Program-made: the position numbers and the translations under genes
Virus record (IMG/VR): IMGVR_UViG_3300044984_002179
Coordinates: 1 to 21,858 of that record
Direction: 5' to 3' (one strand)
Length of the DNA stretch: 21,858 nt
Source of the DNA: a virus
The notes under the pieces: model-generated
The model's input: only the letters and a program-made list of their open reading frames with translations
Database searches by the model: none
What the model was told of the DNA's origin: nothing
Shown: positions 21,403-21,858 of the stretch, piece after piece
How the letters are laid out: the number at the start of each line of letters is the position of its first letter
Position numbering within the stretch: the first letter of the stretch is position 1

Positions 21403-21416
21403 AGTCATTAGTGAAG
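21403..21416 (+). promoter_or_regulatory. Dyad copy 14, AGTCA-TTAG-TGAAG (8 of 10), upstream of dnaE
   Basis: The left half is perfect. TACAAT (21390-21395) precedes it as a possible -10, so the dyad would lie at the start of transcription, and the right half runs into the AAGGA ribosome site (21414-21418) of the polymerase gene. Confidence 0.55.
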
Positions 21417-21423
21417 GATAAAA

Positions 21424-21858
21424 ATGAGTTTAAGACACGCGCATATCAGAAGTGATTTTTCGATTGGAAAGTCGCTTCTTCAGATTGACCACGCCATTGA
21501 AAGGGCGAAGGAGCTTGGTTACGAGTCCGTAACCCTGTGCGACGAAATGAGTCTGCACGGCATGGTCGACTTCTCCAACAAGGCCAAGAAAGCGGGAATC
21601 AAACCGATCATTGGCTGCAATTTGCGCGTCTACGATGATCCGACGTACCGCAAACCGCCAAAGAGTTCGGGTGATAAAGAAAAGCCGAATCTTTCCTATC
21701 AGATCAAGGTTTACGCGATGGATGAGCGCGGGATCAAGTCACTACTGAAGTTATTGTCGAAGGCGTATTCGGCTGAATATTTCTACTATCACGCCAGATG
21801 CGGACTTGACGACGTAATGGCGTTGGAGGGCATCGCGGTATCCACCGGCGACTTCTAT
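21424..21858 (+). CDS. dnaE: DNA polymerase III alpha-type (DnaE-like) polymerase, N-terminal PHP domain, cut by window edge
   Basis: 145 codons are visible from ATG 21424 (AAGGA five bases upstream) and the frame is still open at the end. The N-terminus is a PHP domain: H5-A-H7-IRSDFS, then ERAKELGYESVTLCDEMSLHG and KAKKAGIKPIIGCNLRV, the arrangement of bacterial DnaE. The family form TDHGN is replaced by C39-D40-E41-M-S, so one metal ligand is changed; gammaproteobacterial DnaE has a similarly altered site and does not use PHP as a nuclease. Together with helicase, primase and ligase it gives the phage a host-like C-family replisome. The catalytic palm lies outside the window. Confidence 0.9.
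   Translation, partial: MSLRHAHIRSDFSIGKSLLQIDHAIERAKELGYESVTLCDEMSLHGMVDFSNKAKKAGIKPIIGCNLRVYDDPTYRKPPKSSGDKEKPNLSYQIKVYAMDERGIKSLLKLLSKAYSAEYFYYHARCGLDDVMALEGIAVSTGDFY

Noticed and set aside
21737-21750. Dyad-like AGTCA-CTAC-TGAAG inside dnaE
   Set aside because: Only eight of ten positions match and it lies within coding sequence without promoter elements, so chance is likely.
1-21858. CRISPR array, insertion sequence or complete defence island
   Set aside because: No regularly spaced direct repeats, no transposase and no known defence gene set were seen; the only tandem array is the CAACCG repeat.

Overview
The window is part of the genome of a tailed bacteriophage (or prophage) of a Gram-negative host, most likely a beta- or gammaproteobacterium. 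This rests on an Rz/Rz1-type spanin pair (needed only for an outer membrane), tail-type structural genes running into a lysis cassette, a dense set of phage replication genes, and a CCA-ending fragment of a bacterial tRNA-Val(UAC) gene beside a tyrosine integrase. Phage genes lie on both sides of that fragment, so it looks like attP rather than a prophage end. The phage therefore appears temperate although it carries a large replication set.

Layout. 1-2326: three virion (tail fibre or tail tip type) genes, the first cut by the window edge. 2363-3920: lysis cassette (LydA-like holin, M15 endopeptidase, second small membrane protein, Rz with Rz1 embedded in another frame). 3917-5035: calcineurin-like phosphoesterase continuing that operon. 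5101-7061: PhoH ATPase, an unrecognised protein, and a small protein that reads as an Hfq/Sm-fold RNA-binding protein. 7058-12600: replication block of DnaB-like helicase, zinc-finger/TOPRIM primase, four small or unrecognised genes (one WGR-like) and an ATP-dependent DNA ligase. 12597-13274: a protein with a Gln-Pro tail encoded by 11 perfect CAACCG repeats and a short protein resembling a decayed tyrosine recombinase. 13290-14797: attP, integrase and a convergent excisionase-like gene. 14957-15379: minus-strand XRE-type repressor candidate ending at an intrinsic terminator. 15667-19185: a small unknown gene, then a two-gene AAA+/vWA (CobS/CobT-like) unit. 19239-21858: GIY-YIG homing endonuclease, sigma-region-2 protein, a four-cysteine protein, and the start of a DnaE-type DNA polymerase that leaves the window.

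The most striking signal is a dispersed dyad, AGTCA-N4-TGACT. I count 14 copies (seven perfect in both half sites) in the gaps upstream of transcription units, and two imperfect copies inside genes. A perfect 10-base match is expected about 0.02 times by chance in this length. Copies sit next to or over -10-like hexamers, several overlap the upstream stop codon, and four flank the repressor gene. The simplest reading is a genome-wide operator set for the phage repressor, comparable in concept to the scattered C1 operators of phage P1 or the stoperators of mycobacteriophage L5. A promoter element read by a phage-modified polymerase is the main alternative, because the phage also encodes a sigma-like protein.

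Other points worth attention are the Hfq-like protein next to the helicase, the AAA+/vWA/HExxH pair without any visible cobaltochelatase large subunit, and the regulatory block in which integrase, excisionase, repressor, dyads and attP lie together. All functional assignments are from reading motifs by eye; no database search was run.
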